The notes beneath the pieces were generated by a model that searched no databases, was not told the DNA's origin, and saw only the letters and a program-made list of their open reading frames with translations. The position numbers and the translations under genes were made by a program. From Cercis canadensis (lineage: Eukaryota > Streptophyta > Magnoliopsida > Fabales > Fabaceae), in NCBI GenBank assembly GCA_003255065.1, contig QAOA01006077.1, positions 36,649-100,648 of the forward strand: a DNA stretch of 64,000 nt. The letters are read 5' to 3'. Within the stretch, counting starts at the first letter, position 1, and each line of letters begins with the position of its first letter. This document shows, one piece after another, positions 59,501 through 64,000 of this stretch.

Positions 59501-60426
59501 ATTTCCTTCATATAGGTAAAAAAAATGAAAATTTAAAGGTTTTCCCAAGATAAATACTTTTTGTTATGCTTATATTTAAAACATTGACTTTTTACACTAA
59601 TAATTAGTGAAGTTTTAAAGTTTATCTTCAATCTCTAATTCTCTATGACCATTTCTTTTAATAAGCATTAAATATAAGATAATGTGCCCTTTTCTAATTT
59701 TATATTAACTAATTTGAATTAAAATAGATGTTTTAACTTTTAAGTATTTAACGTATTTGAAACGTTTATATAAAAAAAATTGTACCAAAATTAATTAGTA
59801 ATGACTTCTAATAAAAGTGATCTAAGTAGAATTAGATTGTCATAATCTATAGAAAGAATATCCTTAAGTGATTTGATTTTAGGGCTCCATTGACTTGCAA
59901 ATTCTCACACATAAACTACGCTTATTATTACTTAAAGTAGAATAATATACAATAAATGTAAGACTAAAGATGGATACATGTTATATTGAATGAATATTCC
60001 ACAATAATTTTATCATCTCAATAACTAAGGTACTAAGATATGAAGTCTGTAATTAATTAGTGTCAACATTTACGTAAAGGTTAGGATATTCTTAAGCTTT
60101 ATCTTTCTTTCACCGTATGCGAATATTCTATGTATTATTTTTCATGTTAAACTCAAAATCACCTAAAAGGTTAGTTGACATTACCGATACTTTTTAAAAA
60201 TTCATTTTTTTATAACACTAGATAGGAATTATTACAAATTTTTGTAGTATTTAAGTTACATAGTGATTAGATTATGGTACTAAGGTATAAAAATCCCTAG
60301 TTAGACAATACTTCTAATTTCATAAGAATTCTTTAAAAAACAAATTTCTCCAAAATTTAGATGCCTTGCTTGGAAACTTGTTCTCATAAATTTTAAAATG
60401 TTCCAAATTGTATAGTTCATAATCAA
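56505..60426. other. Intergenic between TPS relic and TPS gene
   Basis: The first ~280 bp (56,505-56,790) are clearly richer in G+C than the surroundings, with 'gccacgcgacatgtcc'-like motifs on the minus strand. Their origin is unknown. The rest is AT-rich without a recognised gene. Confidence 0.45.
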
Positions 60427-60836
60427 CATAACCAATATAAATTTAGTTAAACCATTAAATTAGTAAGTGTGACATTTGTCAATATATGGGGCTTTTGATG
60501 GTTTATCAAATTGACATGAAGATTTTGTCAAAAAATTGCAAACCTTTGAAATTCAAAGTTAGAGTTCATCGCATTTTTATAGAAACATAGGACTAAGAGA
60601 AAAGACAAACTAGAAGATTCATTTGCACATACATAACCAATATAAATTTGGTTAAACTATTAAATTAGTAAGTGTGACATTTGTCAATATATGGGGCTTT
60701 TGATGGTTTATCAAATTGACATGAAGATTTTGTCAAAAAATTGCAAATCTTTCAAATTCAGAGTTAGAGTTTATCGCATTTTTATGGAGACATAAGACTA
60801 AGAGAAAAGACAAACTAGAAGATTTATTTGCACATA
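60427..60836 (+). repeat. 205-bp tandem duplication
   Basis: Units 60,427-60,631 and 60,632-60,836 start 'cataaccaatataaattt' and end 'atttgcacat', with about ten differences and no N between them. Confidence 0.9.
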
Positions 60837-62156
60837 TCTTTTAAAACTCTTGAAGCTTCATCTTGGTATCTTTTAAAAAATTTCTTTTGTAAATTTTTAT
60901 CATTTGAAAGAAGTCTTAATTATTTTAAAAATTAAGATGAAAAAGAAAGTACTAACAAAATTAAAAATTAATTTTATATAATTATACTTGCACTTAAATT
61001 TTAAAAAAAAATTATACGTGTACTAATTAATCTAATATAATTCACCATTTAGTCAATATTGTTATATCAATAATGTATTCTTTTTTTAAAAAAAAAATGA
61101 TATATTCTTAAATTGCCACAAAAATTAAAAATATATCAATCACCACTACTTATTGGGTCTTTTTTTAAATTTTTATTTATTAAGTTCAAATGAAATGGAT
61201 TGCATGAAATTATCACTTCTCTATCTTAATTTGATATAATCATGTTCATTTGAAAAGAACTGCATAAAATTAATTTGAGCTTTTTTTTCAATTTGACACT
61301 AATCAAGTGTAATAAATTTGGTTTTTTTTTTTAAATGTTTTTTATGTAATAAATTTGGTTTTTTTTAAATTTTTTTTTTTTACTAATTAAGTTCAATTGA
61401 AATGTAATTATATGAAATTATATTTTTTGTTCTCTCTAATTAATACTAATCAAGTTCAAACAAGACTCAATTCAAGTGTATGAAATTAAAATAAGACTTT
61501 TTTTTTTACTTTCACAATAATTAGGTTCAAATGAAATGAAGTTAGATAACACTACATTATATCACTTTATTAGTGTAGTGTCATATTAATTTGGGTTTTA
61601 ACTATCATTTAGGTTGACAATTAGAACGTGACAATAATTTTTAGAACAAGATGGTTCTCATACATTATCTTTGGAGGTAAAGCTATTTTACAAGTAGAAG
61701 AAAAGTAACCAATAAGAATTTCTATTTTCCATCATGAAAAAAATTATTGAAACTATTCCCATTAGTCATACATTTTTAGAGATTGAAGATTTTTTAATTC
61801 AACACTTAATATAGTTCAACTAAAACTAAGTGCATAAAATTGAATTAGAGAATTTTCAAATTTATGAAATTGAGTTAGAACTTTTTTAGTTTTTTTAACT
61901 ATGAGGCTGATTTATAATAAGTGAAAATTTTGTTGTAAAAAACTATATTAAATATTCTGATGCCTATAGTAGGTTGAGTAAATATATGGACCCCACTATT
62001 GACACACTTGTTACAACTTGAGTGGCCCACATAGGATGGAGTTGTTTAACCTCATTTTTGCATGGGGCCAGTTAAAGTCTCCCGACAAGACAAAAGCCAA
62101 CTTGAAACATATTGCCCGACAAAATTCTTGCACGTCTCTACATTCTATCAAACGAG
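60837..62156. other. AT-rich, T-run-rich DNA upstream of TPS gene
   Basis: Between about 61,140 and 61,560 a degenerate ~100-bp motif recurs ('attaagttcaaatgaaat', 'atgaaatta', then a T-run) about four times. No gene. Confidence 0.5.
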
Positions 62157-62163
62157 TATAAAA
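62157..62163 (+). promoter_or_regulatory. TATA box of the TPS gene
   Basis: TATAAAA 91 bp before the start codon, in 'gagtataaaacc'. Position and context fit a core promoter. Confidence 0.65.
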
Positions 62164-62247
62164 CCAAACATTTGCTCTATGAAGATTACTCAAGCTATAG
62201 ACCTTCAGATTTCCAATTCCTTTCTTCTCATATACATTTGCTTTTAA

Positions 62248-64000
62248 ATGGAATCCCCACTATCCTCCATTCAATCTGAGATTAAAAGGATTAAGGGAAA
62301 GATGTTCAAAAACGCTGATCCCTACTCTTTTGTGTGCCCTTCTGCTTATGATACTGCATGGTTAGCTATGATACCTGATCCCCACAAACCTTCCCAACCC
62401 ATGTTCAAGATTTGCCTGGACTGGGTGCTCAACAACCAGCATGGAGAAGGGTTTTGGGGGGAGTGTGATGCCTTTGGTAAACCCACCATTGAATCTTTCC
62501 CTGCAACTCTTGCTTCCATGATTTCTCTCAAAAAGTGGAACACTGGGCCGCTAACAGTAGAGAAAGGTATACATCTCATTGGGGTTTCAAAATGCAGTCG
62601 CAGTTGTTAAGACCTCTGCAATTGCAATATTGTGACTACATCAAGTGATTCAGATGGCGTTTTAAACCCTTGCATACCACCAAGGATTTAAATTGGGGTA
62701 GCAATTATTGTGGTTTTGATGATCACTATTTTGATATGCATCTATATTGCAAGCATTGCAACTTCAAAGTTGCTATATTGATTGCAATTTAAAATCCTGC
62801 ATACTACATATCCCCAATACAATATATAAAAGTAGCAGAAATTTATTTATTATAATGAACAGCTTGAACAAAGTTTGATTACTATAATTTCAGGGTTGGC
62901 ATTTATTCATGCTAATGCTGAGAAGCTACTAGAGGATGTGAAAGACCATTGCCCTCGTTGGCTTGCTATAGTTTTGCCTGCCATGGTTGAACTTGCAGAG
63001 AAAGCTGATTTAGAAGTGTGCTTCCCAGAAACAGTGAAGGAGACGGTGTCATATATGTTTAGCTGTCAAGAAAATATAGTTTACAAGTATTATATTTTCT
63101 AATATTTTCCAAATGCTTGTTTGAACTTTTTTTGTAGTTAAAAAATTTGTTAGAAAGTTTTTACATGAATATGCAGGGAGGAACTGGTGGACAAGCATTG
63201 TTTCCCTCCATTGTTATCATATCTCGAAGCTTTGCCCCCATCATGTGCTGTTAATGAAGAAGATATATTTAGCAATTTGAGTGATGATGGCTCACTGTTT
63301 CAATCTCCATCTGCTACAGCAAAAGCATTTATGGCTACTGGAAAGCAAGAGTGCCTTGTTTATTTACAGTCTTTAGTCCAAAGATTCCCTAATGGAGGTT
63401 TGGGATCTTATCTATTCAATATCTTATATATACTCTTTAGCTCATAAAGTAACCATTTTACTCTTCCATTTGCTTTTTCTTTTGGTGCAGTTCCAGAAAG
63501 ATATCCCATGGATGAGGACCTTATAAAGCTGTGTATAATCAACCAATTACAAAGGCTAGGTTTGGCTGAGCATTTCGCCTCAGAGATTCAAGAAATTTTG
63601 GCACAAGTCTACAGGTTAATTAATCATCTTAAACCTATTTGACTGAGATGTAACAAGATTTTAAATTGTAATTTTTGTCATGACACTTGCGAAAATGACA
63701 AGAAAAGAAAGCGATATATAAAATATGGACCACAATTGCAGAAAGAGAAATTCTTGATAATTTTATTTAATGAGTTCATTAAAATTACCAAATTCAAGAA
63801 AAAATTTTACAATCATTTTGGCATGAAATGAGTGCTAATGATAGGTGTTGTTGTAATAATAAGTGTAATCAGATATATTTTGAATTTCATTGATACTTCC
63901 AGGAAATACATGGAGCAAAAATCTTGGGTAAAACCAAATAATATGATTGCAGCTCAGCTTCACAAAGACTCTCTAGCATTCCAGCTCCTGCGCATGCATG
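62248..64000 (+). CDS. Diterpene synthase, geranyllinalool-synthase-like (TPS-f), 5' part
   Basis: Five exons are visible (62,248-62,566; 62,894-63,086; 63,177-63,397; 63,491-63,614; 63,903 to the window edge), all GT-AG and in phase, about 318 residues with no stop. Landmarks: DPYSFVCPSAYDTAWLAMI near 24-42, WVLNNQHGEGFWGE, VEKGLAFIHANAEKLL across the first intron, LLSYLEALPPS, GSLFQSPSATAKAF, RYPMDEDLIKL, and LHKDSLAFQLLRMH at the edge. Order and wording follow plant (E,E)-geranyllinalool synthases such as Arabidopsis TPS04 (877 residues), which convert geranylgeranyl diphosphate to geranyllinalool, precursor of the volatile homoterpene TMTT. Only the N-terminal alpha-helical domains are in view; the class I DDxxD metal site lies beyond the window, so activity is not shown. 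No plastid transit peptide is obvious, as in TPS04. A dead exon-1 copy lies 5.8 kb upstream. Confidence 0.9.

Overview
This is nuclear DNA of a flowering plant, a eudicot and possibly a legume, although the species cannot be fixed from the sequence. The evidence is AT-rich intergenic DNA, spliced genes with GT-AG introns, plant-only families (NAC factor, TIR-only protein, half-size ABCG transporter, TPS-f type diterpene synthase) and plant retrotransposons, TRIMs, MULEs and MITEs. It is a draft assembly, with gaps of 710 and 12 Ns and nine single-N joins, most of which carry unmerged duplicated contig ends.

Left half (1-34,889): a large direct duplication. Copy A (1-17,829, cut by the window edge) and copy B (about 24,258-34,889) each carry one intact two-exon TIR-only gene encoding 179 residues (7,016-7,797 and 28,183-28,994). 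The copies have since collected different insertions. Copy A has a 5.9-kb Mutator-like element (9,904-15,797) with 9-bp target duplications; copy B keeps the empty site. That element carries broken pieces of a sterol glucosyltransferase gene and an hnRNP-type RNA-binding protein gene, so it is a Pack-MULE, and a second foldback element with a telomere-like loop is nested inside it. Copy A also has a half-deleted Copia element lodged in a 71-bp-LTR TRIM; the same TRIM is uninterrupted in copy B. Copy B has a solo LTR that copy A lacks. Between the copies lie a 3'-truncated DUF760-like gene fragment and a lone relic of TIR exon 2.

Middle (34,890-48,912): a further TRIM, a degenerate tRNA-Trp-like sequence, a complete four-exon ABCG half-transporter (37,100-39,860, 622 residues, altered ABC signature), then a complete three-exon NAC transcription factor (46,881-48,181, 354 residues) with a G-box upstream and a ~103-bp tandem repeat just downstream.

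Right part (48,913-64,000): mostly AT-rich intergenic DNA with two MITE-like inverted-repeat elements, the 710-N gap and two tandem duplications. It also holds a 5' relic of a diterpene synthase exon 1 (56,398-56,504) and the first five exons of an apparently intact geranyllinalool-synthase-like gene (62,248 to beyond the window). The genes do not form one pathway. The local themes are immune-type TIR proteins, terpene biosynthesis with a dead sister copy, and heavy transposon turnover.
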